Shown piece after piece: positions 43,531 to 52,247 of a DNA stretch of 64,000 nucleotides (its first letter is position 1; every line of letters starts with the position of its first letter). A model generated the notes under the pieces. The model was not told the origin of the DNA. It saw only the letters and a list, made by a program, of their open reading frames with translations, and made no database searches. The position numbers and the translations under genes were made by a program. The stretch comes from CBDATA01 sp965202845 (lineage in GTDB: Bacteria > Acidobacteriota > Vicinamibacteria > Marinacidobacterales > Marinacidobacteraceae). The DNA lies in contig OZ241856.1 of assembly GCA_965202845.1 (NCBI GenBank), positions 2,046,001-2,110,000 of the forward strand, in the 5' to 3' direction.

Positions 43531-44743
43531 TCCGGAGTGCGGCGGCGAGCGAAAGCGCGCCCACCCCGGCGCTGGCGAGCGCCAGAACCGAATAGTCGAA
43601 GCGGACGATCAGAACCCCGGCGGCGATGCTGGCGACTCCGGCCGTCGTCCAGTTGAGCGTCTCGGCGAGCGCCTGGCGGCGCATCTTGCGCCGGGGATCC
43701 CTCCCCTCCGCGAGGAGGGCGCTGGCGGCCACGAAGGCGAAGCACCAACCGAGACCGAGCAGGTAGAGGGCGGCGCCCAGCAGCCACCCGGTCCCCGGCG
43801 CGAAGGCGGCGAGCAGACCGGCCGCGAGGAGCATGACGCCGCCGGCGGCGATCACCGGGCGCTCGGTGAAGCGGTCGCAGAGCATGCCGACCACCGGGGA
43901 CAGCAGGAACATGCCGAGGGTGTGGGCGCCCATCACCGCGCCCAGGCCGGTCAGCGAACCGCCGCCTCGCGCCGCATGGAGCGGCGTCATGCTCATCAGC
44001 AGCACCATACCCGCCTGCGCCGCGGCCATCGCCAGGATGGCCAGCCGGTAGCGCGACGGGGGCTCCTCTTCCGGCACGGAGGCGATGGGCCGCGCCGGCT
44101 CGCGCACCCGCCGCAGCGAGCGTTGCGCCCGCAGCGCGCGGCTCCGGAAGAAGAGCAGGCTGGCGCCGCCGAACAGGGCGCCGGCCACCAGCCAGGCGAG
44201 GGGAATCGCGTGCGGACTTCCGGTCCCCAACGCGCGCTCGATGGCGCCCAGGATGGCGGGCGCCCCGATGCTGCCGGCGACCGCGGCCTGGACCACCAGG
44301 CCGATGGCCCGCCCCTTCCGGTTCGGGGGAACCAGCAGGGCCGCCGCGTAGCGGGTCAGGTGGTAGGCGGCGTGGCCGCCGCCGACCAGGAGGGTGGCGA
44401 CCAGGTAGAGGACGAAGGCGTCGTTCCGAAAGGCCGCCAGGGCGGAGAGCAGTGCGCCCAGGGAAGCGAGCGCGAACCCGAACGCGAGGGTGTCGGGGCG
44501 TCCCAGACGGGGAACCAGCAGCGACAGCAGGGGGGCGCCCCCGGCGATCCCGAAGATCAGCAGGGCGTTGGGCGCGCCGAGCCACAGCGAATCGGCCAGG
44601 TAGCGGGCCGAGACGATGGGGATCGAGATGATGATCAGCAGGTAGGCCGTCGAGCCCAGCACCGCCCCGGCGAGCAGCGCGGCGAGGGCGCGCGCCGGGC
44701 GCAGCGAGCGATCCGGGACCGGATCAGTTCCGGATGCGCGCAT
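43439..44743 (-). CDS. MFS transporter
   Basis: 434 residues, about 12 membrane helices with a central cytoplasmic loop (RSLRRVREPARPIASVPEEE). ALLVPPNRKGRAIGLVVQAAV and GMLCDRFTERPVIAAGGVML are the typical MFS loop segments. The start at 44743 (MRASGTDP) overlaps the alpha/beta-hydrolase-like gene by 20 bp. The C-terminal tail of about 20 residues reads antisense to the DinB gene and may not be conserved. Substrate unknown. Confidence 0.85.
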   Translation of the reverse strand: MRASGTDPVPDRSLRPARALAALLAGAVLGSTAYLLIIISIPIVSARYLADSLWLGAPNALLIFGIAGGAPLLSLLVPRLGRPDTLAFGFALASLGALLSALAAFRNDAFVLYLVATLLVGGGHAAYHLTRYAAALLVPPNRKGRAIGLVVQAAVAGSIGAPAILGAIERALGTGSPHAIPLAWLVAGALFGGASLLFFRSRALRAQRSLRRVREPARPIASVPEEEPPSRYRLAILAMAAAQAGMVLLMSMTPLHAARGGGSLTGLGAVMGAHTLGMFLLSPVVGMLCDRFTERPVIAAGGVMLLAAGLLAAFAPGTGWLLGAALYLLGLGWCFAFVAASALLAEGRDPRRKMRRQALAETLNWTTAGVASIAAGVLIVRFDYSVLALASAGVGALSLAAALRIKTGSPGSGFRAPGGGGWRVRPSGSRAPAP

Positions 44744-45794
44744 CCAGATCGGCGAGCGCCTTCCGGGCCGCCGGCGCCAGGCTCTCTCCGGCGCCGAGCG
44801 CTTCGATCTCGTCGGGCGCAAGACCGAGGCCGGACGCCTGGGCCTGGACTTCCTCGAGCGCGTCGTCGTCGGGTCCGATCGCCCAGGCGCCGTCCACGAT
44901 GCGCAGCTCGTGGAGATCCGCAGCGCCGGCCGCCTGGACCCGCTCCCGGTAGGCGAGCGCTTCGGGCAGCACCAGATCGTCCAGGGCGCCCACCACTTCG
45001 ATCACCGGGCGGCGGAGGGCGGCGGAGGGGGCCGGAAGCACCGGGCGCGGGAACGCGGCGAGGGCGTCGTGCCAGGGCCAGAAGCGCTGGCTTTCCGCGC
45101 CCATGCCCACCGCCTGACGGTATGCGGGGGCGGAACGGTCGCCGGCGTCCAGCCGCGCCTGGCGCCGACGCGCCGCCGCCGCCGGATCGCCCAGGGTCGC
45201 CGCCACCAGAACCACCGCGTCGAAGGTCGGGTCCGGGGCGGACGCCGCATGGCGGGCGAGTCCGCCGCCCTCGGCGTACCCGAAGAGGATGACGCGGTCC
45301 GGCTCGCGGATCAGCCGGGGGCGGGTCTGGTCGAACATGAGGCGGGCGAAGGCCTCGGTGAGCCGGTAGGCGTCGAGGCTGGCGCCGAGTCCGGCCCGGT
45401 CCACGCTGGCCCAGGCGTACCCCTGATCGAGCGCCCACCAGCCGATCAGGTCATCCAGATCGGTCTCCCCGGTCCCGAGGTCGGCGCCTTCCGCTCCGCG
45501 TCGGATGCCGCCGAACCCCCGGTGCGCCCCGATGACGAGCGCGCCGTTCCAGTCGGGAGGGCGCATCGGATGCCGGAGCACGAAACGCCGGGGCGGTTCG
45601 CCGGGAGGCAGCCCCCGTCCCGGCGGGATCGAGGCGATGATGCCCTGGGTCACCAGCGCGTCCCCGTAGGCGCGTCCGGGGATCAGGGTCTCCCGGCCGT
45701 CGTGGATGTAGAGATGGAGCCGGGCGTCGCAAGCCGGCAGCGCCGCCAGAATCAGAAAAACGAGAAAGGGGCGCATCAACAACACAGATCGCAT
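44724..45794 (-). CDS. Alpha/beta-hydrolase-like lipoprotein without the nucleophile Ser
   Basis: 356 residues, lipobox LAALPAC (Cys22). It has a lipase-like layout: VLRHPMRPPDWNGALVIGAHRGFGG, WASVDRAGLGAS, then the elbow ILFGYAEGGGLARHAA, where secretory-lipase-like proteins have GYSxGG. Here Ala174 replaces the expected Ser. PVIEVVGALDDLVLPEAL holds the usual acid-region Asp. Either the protein is non-catalytic or the nucleophile is elsewhere. An ATG at 45776 is an alternative start. Confidence 0.75.
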   Translation of the reverse strand: MRSVLLMRPFLVFLILAALPACDARLHLYIHDGRETLIPGRAYGDALVTQGIIASIPPGRGLPPGEPPRRFVLRHPMRPPDWNGALVIGAHRGFGGIRRGAEGADLGTGETDLDDLIGWWALDQGYAWASVDRAGLGASLDAYRLTEAFARLMFDQTRPRLIREPDRVILFGYAEGGGLARHAASAPDPTFDAVVLVAATLGDPAAAARRRQARLDAGDRSAPAYRQAVGMGAESQRFWPWHDALAAFPRPVLPAPSAALRRPVIEVVGALDDLVLPEALAYRERVQAAGAADLHELRIVDGAWAIGPDDDALEEVQAQASGLGLAPDEIEALGAGESLAPAARKALADLDARIRN

Positions 45795-46091
45795 GGAGCC
45801 CCGGAATCCCTTCGAGACCACTCGGCCTCATGGTGGCGCGAACCGCGGACCGTGCCGGGGACGCCGCCACCGGTTTTCCTGGTCGGGATGCCGGGAGCTC
45901 GTCCGTTTTGCCGGGCCGGACTGCCGGAAGGCCGGAACCTGCTTCTTCAGGACTCCGAGCCGACCGGAAGCCGGCCGGGAATGTTGTCCGGCGGAGCAGT
46001 CATTTCCGACCTCCCTTCGCGATTTCGGTCGCTGGAATCATTTGTAGCCGCCGCGCCCGCGGATGTCAAATTCCGGGAGGCGGCGCCGGGG
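45795..46091. other. Intergenic gap, no feature recognised
   Basis: 297 bp between two genes on the minus strand. Short frames in it have no coding character, and no hairpin with T-run or tRNA-like structure was seen. Confidence 0.5.
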
Positions 46092-46529
46092 TCAGGGTCC
46101 GAGCGCCACGACCAGGAACGCCGACAGGATCACCGCAAGCAGGGTGATCAGCAAGGTGATCAGCCCGCCGATCAGCATCCGGCGGAGCGACGCGATGCTC
46201 TCCTCCAAGCGGTCGAACCGCGCATCGGTACGCGCTTCCGAAGCCCGAAAGCGCTCCTCCCACCGAGCCTCCGTCGCCGTGAGGCGCTCGGCCAAGCCGC
46301 GAACCATCTCGGTCAGCGACTCCACCTTGCCGGCCAGAACCAGAATCTCCGACCGGAATTGCATCACCAAGTTTTCACTCGCCATTTCGGCTACCTCAAG
46401 AAGCGCAGTATAGGCCAGTTCCGGATCGCGGGTCGCCCGGAACAGCGCCTCGAAAAGCGCGCCCCCTCTTCCGCGGGAAGCCCGGCGGAGCGGCGCCGGG
46501 GGCTTCGGTGTGCTGGTTTCGTGGGTCAT
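46092..46529 (-). CDS. Coiled-coil protein with C-terminal membrane helix
   Basis: 145 residues. A basic Pro-rich start, a region PELAYTALLEVAEMASENLV, a long coiled coil (EILVLAGKVESLTEMVRGLA, EERFRASEARTDARFDRLEE) and a C-terminal membrane segment GGLITLLITLLAVILSAFLVVAL. The start at 46529 follows ggagggaccgcgcc. It is directly downstream of the AbiE pair in the same direction. It has the same architecture as the end of the small protein at 33810-34070. No family name is certain. Confidence 0.7.
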   Translation of the reverse strand: MTHETSTPKPPAPLRRASRGRGGALFEALFRATRDPELAYTALLEVAEMASENLVMQFRSEILVLAGKVESLTEMVRGLAERLTATEARWEERFRASEARTDARFDRLEESIASLRRMLIGGLITLLITLLAVILSAFLVVALGP

Positions 46530-46644
46530 GGCGCGGTCCCTCCTCGCATACACACTTAAACGCACGCGGAGGGATTTCCTTGCGTCAGACCCGAAATTTC
46601 TCCCAAATTGTGGAAAACTTTTCAGGAGGAAGCCCGGCGGGTGT

Positions 46645-47445
46645 TCAACCGGGGAGCAGGAGCGCCAGCGCGTCCTCCCGGCGGGGCGCGTCCTGGGCGC
46701 GCTCGAGGAACGGGCGGACGTCGGCGGCGAGCCGGTCCCACCGGAGCGCCCGGACCCGCTCGGCGACGGCGGCGCGCCAGGAAGCCGGCGTCAGGGGAAC
46801 CGCATCCGGATCGGTCTGGCGGCGGGCGGCGTTCAGGAGCGCGAGGTTGGGGGGCGGCCAGTCCGGGTCGCTCAGATACCAGATCAGATCGAACAGGTCC
46901 CGGCCCTTGGCCCACGGGCGGCAGAGGACGGCGTGGAGCTTCCCGGCGAACAGGCTGCTGCGGTCGTGATGGTGGAGGCGAAGCGGGACGTGCCGCCGGA
47001 CCAGCCGGGTCCCGGTCCCCGCCCCGGCGGGCGGATTCGTGTCCACTTCCAGTTTGATGGCCAGCGTCTCGCCGCGCTGCGCGGACAGTCCGACTTCGTG
47101 GAGGACGCCGGGAAACCGGATCCAGGCCGAGCGCACTGTCCGCCGCTCGTCCAGCGACGCCGCGACGTCGTAGCCCTCGCGCCCAAGCGAGCGAACGACC
47201 GTGGACGTCCATCGTTCGAGGTCGAGGCGCTCCGGAGTACGCTCCAGCGCGAAGTCGAGATCCTCGGAAAACCGCGGCAATCCGAAGAGGAAGCGGAGCG
47301 CCGTTCCCCCGTGGAAGGCGAGCGGCCCGAACGCGCCGCACTGCTGCAGCCCCTCCAGCGCCCGCGCCTGGAGATACTCGCGCAAGAGGTTGCGCCCTCG
47401 CACCGGATCGGCGCCGCGCGTCAGCGACCGCGCGTGCTCGATCAA
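46645..47445 (-). CDS. AbiEii/AbiGii family nucleotidyltransferase toxin
   Basis: 266 residues. Nucleotidyltransferase core LAFHGGTALRFLFG then PRFSEDLDFALE, with the DxD acids. The C-terminal AbiEii signature SSLFAGKLHAVLCRPWAKGR followed by DLFDLIWYLSDP is complete. AbiEii toxins are type IV TA components that bind GTP and modify RNA or tRNA. The TTG start at 47445 overlaps the antitoxin stop (TTGA) and follows gggaggccgcgcc; earlier in-frame starts lie inside the antitoxin gene. Confidence 0.9.
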   Translation of the reverse strand: MIEHARSLTRGADPVRGRNLLREYLQARALEGLQQCGAFGPLAFHGGTALRFLFGLPRFSEDLDFALERTPERLDLERWTSTVVRSLGREGYDVAASLDERRTVRSAWIRFPGVLHEVGLSAQRGETLAIKLEVDTNPPAGAGTGTRLVRRHVPLRLHHHDRSSLFAGKLHAVLCRPWAKGRDLFDLIWYLSDPDWPPPNLALLNAARRQTDPDAVPLTPASWRAAVAERVRALRWDRLAADVRPFLERAQDAPRREDALALLLPG

Positions 47446-48053
47446 GGCGCGGCCTCCCCGATGCGCCGTGCGGCCCGCATCCACTTCGGCTTGCCGGATC
47501 GCCTTGCGAAGGCGTCGAGCGCCGACTTGCGGAATCCCGACGGCTCGAAGCGCATCCCCTCGATCCACCCCGGATCGTCGCTTCCGGGGGTGAAATGAAC
47601 CAGGTCAAGAAAGGCCTTTTCCGGAACGGCGATAAAGGCGCGCTGGTCGCCACCGAGCGCGACGCTTCGGTAGCCGAAACGCAGCGCCGGTTTCAGAAAC
47701 CGGAACGAGAAGCGGCCGAGCGGCGATTCGAGGATTCGGGGCCGACCGGGCCCCACGCTCGTCACTTCGGGGGTGAACTCGGGAATCGCGCCGCAATGGG
47801 CGAGCCCGGCGAGTCCCGAAACGTACGACCCCGGAACCAGGCGATTCGCCACCAGAAACGGATGGGGCATCCGTTTCCGGTACGGCGGCGCCAGGGCGTA
47901 GAGGCCCCGGCGCAACCGGAACAGCCGCCCGGAGGCGCACCAGCGACTCAGCTGCGCAGGAAGCCCCGGTTCCGCTTCGCGCCCGGCGGTGAGCATTCCG
48001 GGCTCGAAGACCGGCTCGTCCTCGACGATTTCCAGCAGTTCGCCAAATTGCAT
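47442..48053 (-). CDS. AbiEi-like antitoxin with winged-helix N-terminus
   Basis: 203 residues. The winged-helix part contains QLSRWCASGRLFRLRRGLYALAPPYRK, typical of AbiEi antitoxins. It is followed by YVSGLAGLAHCGAIPEFTPEVTSV and the C-terminal domain FIAVPEKAFLDLVHFTPG, also diagnostic of AbiEi. It represses its own operon and neutralises AbiEii. Coupled to the toxin gene by a 4-bp overlap. Confidence 0.9.
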   Translation of the reverse strand: MQFGELLEIVEDEPVFEPGMLTAGREAEPGLPAQLSRWCASGRLFRLRRGLYALAPPYRKRMPHPFLVANRLVPGSYVSGLAGLAHCGAIPEFTPEVTSVGPGRPRILESPLGRFSFRFLKPALRFGYRSVALGGDQRAFIAVPEKAFLDLVHFTPGSDDPGWIEGMRFEPSGFRKSALDAFARRSGKPKWMRAARRIGEAAP

Positions 48054-48087
48054 TGCGTTATTTTGCTTTTATACGCAAAAAACCGCA
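48054..48087 (-). promoter_or_regulatory. AT-rich palindromic promoter of the AbiE operon
   Basis: 48061-48080 is an inverted repeat, TTTTGC-8 bp-GCAAAA, with TATAAA inside the spacer on the minus strand, 14 bp before the ATG. A wider repeat TTGCGT ... ACGCAA surrounds it. It is an obvious AT island in GC-rich DNA and a likely AbiEi operator and -10 box, by analogy with known AbiEi autoregulation through inverted repeats. Confidence 0.5.
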
Positions 48088-48099
48088 ACGAAATGAAGC

Positions 48100-48758
48100 T
48101 CATTCGTCTCGCAGGATGCGGCAGGCGCGGGTGGTGTTGAAGATGCCGCAGGAGCAAAAACGCGCCATCGCCTCCGCGCATTCCTCCGGGCTGCGCCGAC
48201 CGGTCCGCGCCCAGTCCAGCATCTTGCGGGCGAAGCCGAAGGAAAGCATGCCGTGCCCGCACATGGTCGAAAGCTGGAGGGTGGCGCGGTCCGGAAGCCG
48301 GTCCAGGTTCCCGAAAAAGCCCAGGGAGTACTCGACGCTGTGCCGGACGATCCCGCCTGGCGCGCGAGCTCCTCCGCCCGCCCGGTCAGGCCGCTGATGT
48401 TGACCGAGATGCCGAGGTCCGCCTCCTTCAGATCGGCGAGGAACGCCACCAGGGCTTTTTCGTTGTCGAAGACCGCGGACACCACCGTCGGCGCCGAGAC
48501 CCCGTCGCGGACCGCCTCCGCCCGGAGCCGGCGACGGCGCCTCCAGTGGGCGAGCGGGTTCAGGCGCGAGGCGCGGAAGACGCCCCCGCGGGTGGCGTCG
48601 CCCAGGTTCACCGGACCGTGCCGCATGGCGATCTCGGTGAAGCGGCGGAGTTTTTCGACCGAACCCTTGTCGTTGATCCCGCGCGCCGGCATCGCGAACA
48701 CGATGTAATCGTCGGCGAGGCTGGCGGCCGATCCGTAGCGGTGGAGCGTGTTGGTCAT
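48100..48758 (-). pseudogene. Conserved uncharacterised protein, frameshifted
   Basis: The N-terminal frame reads ASLADDYIVFAMPARGINDK, MRHGPVNLGDATRGGVF, FLADLKEADLGISVNISG and breaks at about 48352-48358 (ggcggga on the minus strand). The other frame continues GIVRHSVEYSLGFFGNLDRL, QLSTMCGHGMLSFGFARKML and ends ARFCSCGIFNTTRACRILRD. Adding one G restores a single 219-residue protein. The conserved Cys (MCGHGM, CSCGIFN) suggest a metal or radical role, but I cannot name a function. Error or decay cannot be separated here. Confidence 0.72.
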
Positions 48759-48812
48759 CGCGGAGCGGGCGGGCAAGGATACGACCATGGGCGAGCGCGC
48801 ATAATTCGACCT

Positions 48813-50156
48813 GTGGCGAAGGAATGGATTCGGTCGGAGGTTCCGGTCGCGGCGGAGGGAGACTGGAGCGGCGGCTGGCCGGCGCACCGGTCGGCTGCCC
48901 GGCGCTGGGAATTGACCCTGGACGCCGACGGCGCCTCCCTTCCGGCGGAGAGCGCGGTGACGCCGCCCGCCATGGAGGATCTCGCGCTGGACCTGCGCGA
49001 GCTGCCGCCGATTCCCGAGGACGCCGACGCGGTCTGGCTCCCCGGACTCCACCGGGCCTTCCCCACTCGGGTTGCCGGGCGGGGCGCTCCGCCAGTGGCG
49101 GCGATCGCGACCCCGGCCTATGTCCTGGCGCGCCTCCAGCAGCTGGGCGCCGCCGGCCGCATCCTGCTCGCCACCGCCGACGAGGGCGAACTCCTGCTCC
49201 GGGCGGGGGACATCCTGGGCGGCCGGGGCGCCGCCTGCCATCTCGAAGTGCGGCGACGGCCCGGCGAGCCGGCGCCCGCCCCGGGGATTTCCGGCCCCGG
49301 CGCCGCCGACCTGGAAACTGCGAACACCCCGGAGGCGCTTCGCCGGATCGCCCTCCACGCGCCCGAACCCGGCGTCCGGATCGAGGCGTCACTCCGCGCC
49401 GTCCGGGAGGAGCCGGACGACCCGACCGGCTGGCTGCTGGCCGGGTGCGCCCACGGCGAGCGCCGGGAGCCCGCCCGGGCCGCCGAGGCGTTCCAGCGGG
49501 CGGCGGAGCGGGACCCGGAGTTCGCGGCGGCGCATTTCGAGCTCGGCAAGGCGCGGATCCAGCTCGACGACCTGGAAGGCGCGCTGGAGGCGTTCCAGCG
49601 AGCGGCGCAGGCGCTTCCCGAGTTCGCTTCGGCATGGGCCAACGCCGGGGCGGCGCTCGGGGAGCTGGAGCGAACCGCCGACGCGCTGGCGCCCATCCAG
49701 CGGGCTTCGACGCTGGACCCGCTCAACCACAGCTTCGTCTCCAACCTGGGAGTCACGCTGCGCGACCTGGGGCGGCTGCCGGAGGCGGAGGCGGCGTTTC
49801 GCCGGGCGCTGGAGCTCGCCCCCGATTTCGTGTTCGGCGCGTACAACCTGGCCTACGCGGTGTACCTGCGGGGACGGTTCGAGGAAGCGGTGGGACTCTT
49901 CGAGGACGCCCGCGCGCGGGACCCGTCCCGATCGGCGCGACAAGGGCTTTTGCTCGCCGTCGCGCGGCTGGCGGCGGGCGACGAGGAGGGAGCGCGGGCG
50001 ATGTGGACCGAGGTTTTCGACTCGCTCGCCGGTATGATGCGGACGGACATGCGGACGGTGGCCGAATGGGACCTGCGCGGCCTCGCCCGGCGCGAGGGCG
50101 CGACGCCGGCGCTCCGCCGCGCGCTCGAGCTGGTGCGATCTGTCGGGGCGGAGTGA
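48813..50156 (+). CDS. TPR repeat protein
   Basis: 447 residues, GTG start at 48813 (VAKEWIRSEVPV). The N-terminal 170 residues form a non-repeat domain (PAYVLARLQQLGAAGRILLA). TPR units follow: PARAAEAFQRAAERDPEFAA, LEGALEAFQRAAQALPEFAS, LPEAEAAFRRALELAPDFVF, FEEAVGLFEDARARDPSRSA. No signal peptide is obvious. Overlaps the start of the next gene by one base, so likely the same operon as the Tat-exported protein. Confidence 0.82.
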   Translation: MAKEWIRSEVPVAAEGDWSGGWPAHRSAARRWELTLDADGASLPAESAVTPPAMEDLALDLRELPPIPEDADAVWLPGLHRAFPTRVAGRGAPPVAAIATPAYVLARLQQLGAAGRILLATADEGELLLRAGDILGGRGAACHLEVRRRPGEPAPAPGISGPGAADLETANTPEALRRIALHAPEPGVRIEASLRAVREEPDDPTGWLLAGCAHGERREPARAAEAFQRAAERDPEFAAAHFELGKARIQLDDLEGALEAFQRAAQALPEFASAWANAGAALGELERTADALAPIQRASTLDPLNHSFVSNLGVTLRDLGRLPEAEAAFRRALELAPDFVFGAYNLAYAVYLRGRFEEAVGLFEDARARDPSRSARQGLLLAVARLAAGDEEGARAMWTEVFDSLAGMMRTDMRTVAEWDLRGLARREGATPALRRALELVRSVGAE

Positions 50157-51421
50157 TGATGGACCGGCGCGATTTCCTCAAGGTCGGCGCGGGCGCGATC
50201 CTGACCGCCCGCACCGCCGCCGGCGCCGGCATCCCCCAGGGCGGGATGCTCCTGCCGGAGCGTCCGGGCTTCCGGACCCGGCATCTGGTGACCGTGATCC
50301 TGGGAAACGGCGCCCGCACGCGCGACGTCATCGACAACCCGGAACACGCCCCGTTCCAGACGAGGATGGCCCGGGACGCCACGGTGTTCATGGAGGACTA
50401 TGGCGAGACCGCCAGCCTGCATGGGTACATGTACTCCGAGATGCTCTGCGGCGTGGACGCTCCCGTGCAGCGGCCCCGCTACCCCACCTGGAGCGAAACC
50501 ATCCGGAAGAAGGCCGGAGGCGGAGCCGCCGACTTCTGGATGCTCCAGGGGGTGTCCCGCTACCGGGCGTGGACTTGGGACGTGAAGCACTTCAGCCAGC
50601 ACCCCGAGTACGGCGCGCGGTACGGCGCCACCAGCCTCACCATGAACCGGCTGTTCCCTCCGGGGCGGAAGCCGACCGGCGGGCAGATCGTGGATCGCGA
50701 CGTCGAGAGGGGCCTGGGGCACACCCCCGGGGAGCGGCGGCGGATCGCGGACTTCATCGACGGCGCGCTCGTCCGGAAATCGTACGTCCCGCCCTCCACC
50801 CGGGCGCCGGTCATCCCGCGGGAAGCCCCCCTGGGGGACGCCCAGGTTCTGACCCTGGTTCCCCATATCCTGAAGGAGTTCAAGCCGAAGTGCATCACCG
50901 CGCAAATTCTCGCGCTGGACGACGCCCACGCCGACTTCGGATTCTGGGACTACAACACCGACTTCCGGGAGTACCTCAGGCACATCCGGACCACCGACGA
51001 GCTGATTGGAAACATCTGGAACGAAATCCGGTCCGATCCGTATCTTCGCGACACGACCGCGCTCGTGATCCGCCCGGAATGCGGCCGCGACGACGAAGTC
51101 GACAGCCAGGGACGGCTGGGGCACAGCCCGGGCAACCACTCCGCCCACCACGTCTGGATGATGGCGCTGGGGCCGGACTTCAGGAAGGGCCTCCGGGTCG
51201 CCGAACGGGTCCAGCGCCGGGATGTCGCTCCGACCCTCGTCTATCTCATGTCCGGCGCGAACGCCGAGTACGCGACCGGCCACGTTCGCACCCAGATGTT
51301 CAAGGAGGAGTACAATCTGCCTCCTTACGTCCTTCCCCCGACCGCCGGGGCGCAAAAACCCGCGGCGGACTGGGAGAAGATCGCCGAAGAACGCCGGATG
51401 GCGGGAGACCACGCACCATGA
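50156..51421 (+). CDS. Tat-exported alkaline-phosphatase/sulfatase-fold protein
   Basis: 421 residues. Tat signal MMDRRDFLKVGAGAILTARTA. HLVTVILGNGARTRDVIDNP is at the start of the fold, where sulfatases and phosphatases have the metal-binding Asp; ENYGETASLHGYMYSEMLCG-like text (EDYGETASLHGYMYSEMLCG), ALVIRPECGRDDEVDSQGRLGH and HHVWMMALGPDF resemble the later metal sites. The expected nucleophile Ser/Thr or formylglycine motif CxPxR is not evident, so activity is open. ATG at 50159 is an alternative start. Confidence 0.75.
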   Translation: MMDRRDFLKVGAGAILTARTAAGAGIPQGGMLLPERPGFRTRHLVTVILGNGARTRDVIDNPEHAPFQTRMARDATVFMEDYGETASLHGYMYSEMLCGVDAPVQRPRYPTWSETIRKKAGGGAADFWMLQGVSRYRAWTWDVKHFSQHPEYGARYGATSLTMNRLFPPGRKPTGGQIVDRDVERGLGHTPGERRRIADFIDGALVRKSYVPPSTRAPVIPREAPLGDAQVLTLVPHILKEFKPKCITAQILALDDAHADFGFWDYNTDFREYLRHIRTTDELIGNIWNEIRSDPYLRDTTALVIRPECGRDDEVDSQGRLGHSPGNHSAHHVWMMALGPDFRKGLRVAERVQRRDVAPTLVYLMSGANAEYATGHVRTQMFKEEYNLPPYVLPPTAGAQKPAADWEKIAEERRMAGDHAP

Positions 51422-51687
51422 ACGACAAGACCCGTCGCGACTTCCTCCGGGCGGCCGGATTCGCCGTCGCCGGCGCGCTCGGCGCCCCCTCGTTCGCCGC
51501 CGCCGCGCAGCAGCAGGAAGAGGAGAAGAAGGAAACCGAAGAGCAGGAGGAGCTGGATTACGACGCCCTCTTCGCCGAGGATCCGGAGGACGAGGACACC
51601 CGGGCCTGCCCGCAGTGCGGCGCCCTCATGTACCGGCAGGGCCGCACCTGGACGTGCGAGAACTGCGGCTACAGCTACGTCGAATAG
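51418..51687 (+). CDS. Tat-exported zinc-ribbon protein
   Basis: 89 residues. Tat signal TRRDFLRAAGFAVAGALGAP, a strongly acidic Gln/Glu-rich linker (QQQEEEKKETEEQEELDYDA), then a zinc ribbon CPQCGALMYRQGRTWTCENC with two CxxC pairs. It overlaps the upstream phosphatase-fold gene by 4 bp, suggesting partner proteins delivered together to the periplasm. Confidence 0.8.
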   Translation: MNDKTRRDFLRAAGFAVAGALGAPSFAAAAQQQEEEKKETEEQEELDYDALFAEDPEDEDTRACPQCGALMYRQGRTWTCENCGYSYVE

Positions 51688-52247
51688 CCCTCGCGGTCCC
51701 CGACGATCCAGGTCTCCCCTTCCACCATCGTCTCCCCCTCGAACACGAAGCGCCCGCGAAAGGGGGTCTCCCGGATCAGCAGCGGGAGCCAGTAGCGGTC
51801 GTCCTGCCACATTTCGTCGAACGGGATCCGCTCGATGTCGGCCCAGATCGGGATCGCTTCGCTGGTGGCGCGCGGCTCGCCCCGGAATGCGGTGGAGCGG
51901 AACACGAAGACCTGCAGCGCGTAGCCGTCGAGGAACTGGAAGGAAAGCTCGCCCGCGGGGCGGGGATCCAGCGCCTCGATCCGCAGCTCCTCCTCCACCT
52001 CCCGCACCGCCGCCTCGCGCGGCGTCTCCCCCGCCTCGATGCGCCCGCCCGGGCCGTTCAGCTTCCCCTGCCCCAGCCCCCGGCGCTTGCGGATGAGCAG
52101 GATGCGGGAGCCCTGCACCACGAAGAGCAGCGTGGCCCGCTCCACCGGCCTCCAGCCGTCCCAGGTGAAGGAGCGGAGAAAGCGCTCCGCCGCCGCCGAG
52201 GGGCGGGGCGCGCGGGATGAGGCTTCCGGAATCAGCTGCCGTCCCAC
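51675..52247 (-). CDS. Nudix hydrolase (MTH1/MutT-like)
   Basis: 190 residues. Nudix box GGRIEAGETPREAAVREVEEEL complete with the REVEEEL helix. The preceding LIRKRRGLGQGKLNGPGG is like that of MTH1-type enzymes for oxidised purine nucleotides; DEMWQDDRYWLPLLI, near the C-terminus, also matches. GTG at 52247 is used as start, giving a tail overlap of 16 bp with the upstream AIM24-like gene. The C-terminal tail is convergent with the zinc-ribbon gene (13-bp overlap). Confidence 0.87.
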   Translation of the reverse strand: MGRQLIPEASSRAPRPSAAAERFLRSFTWDGWRPVERATLLFVVQGSRILLIRKRRGLGQGKLNGPGGRIEAGETPREAAVREVEEELRIEALDPRPAGELSFQFLDGYALQVFVFRSTAFRGEPRATSEAIPIWADIERIPFDEMWQDDRYWLPLLIRETPFRGRFVFEGETMVEGETWIVGDREGYST

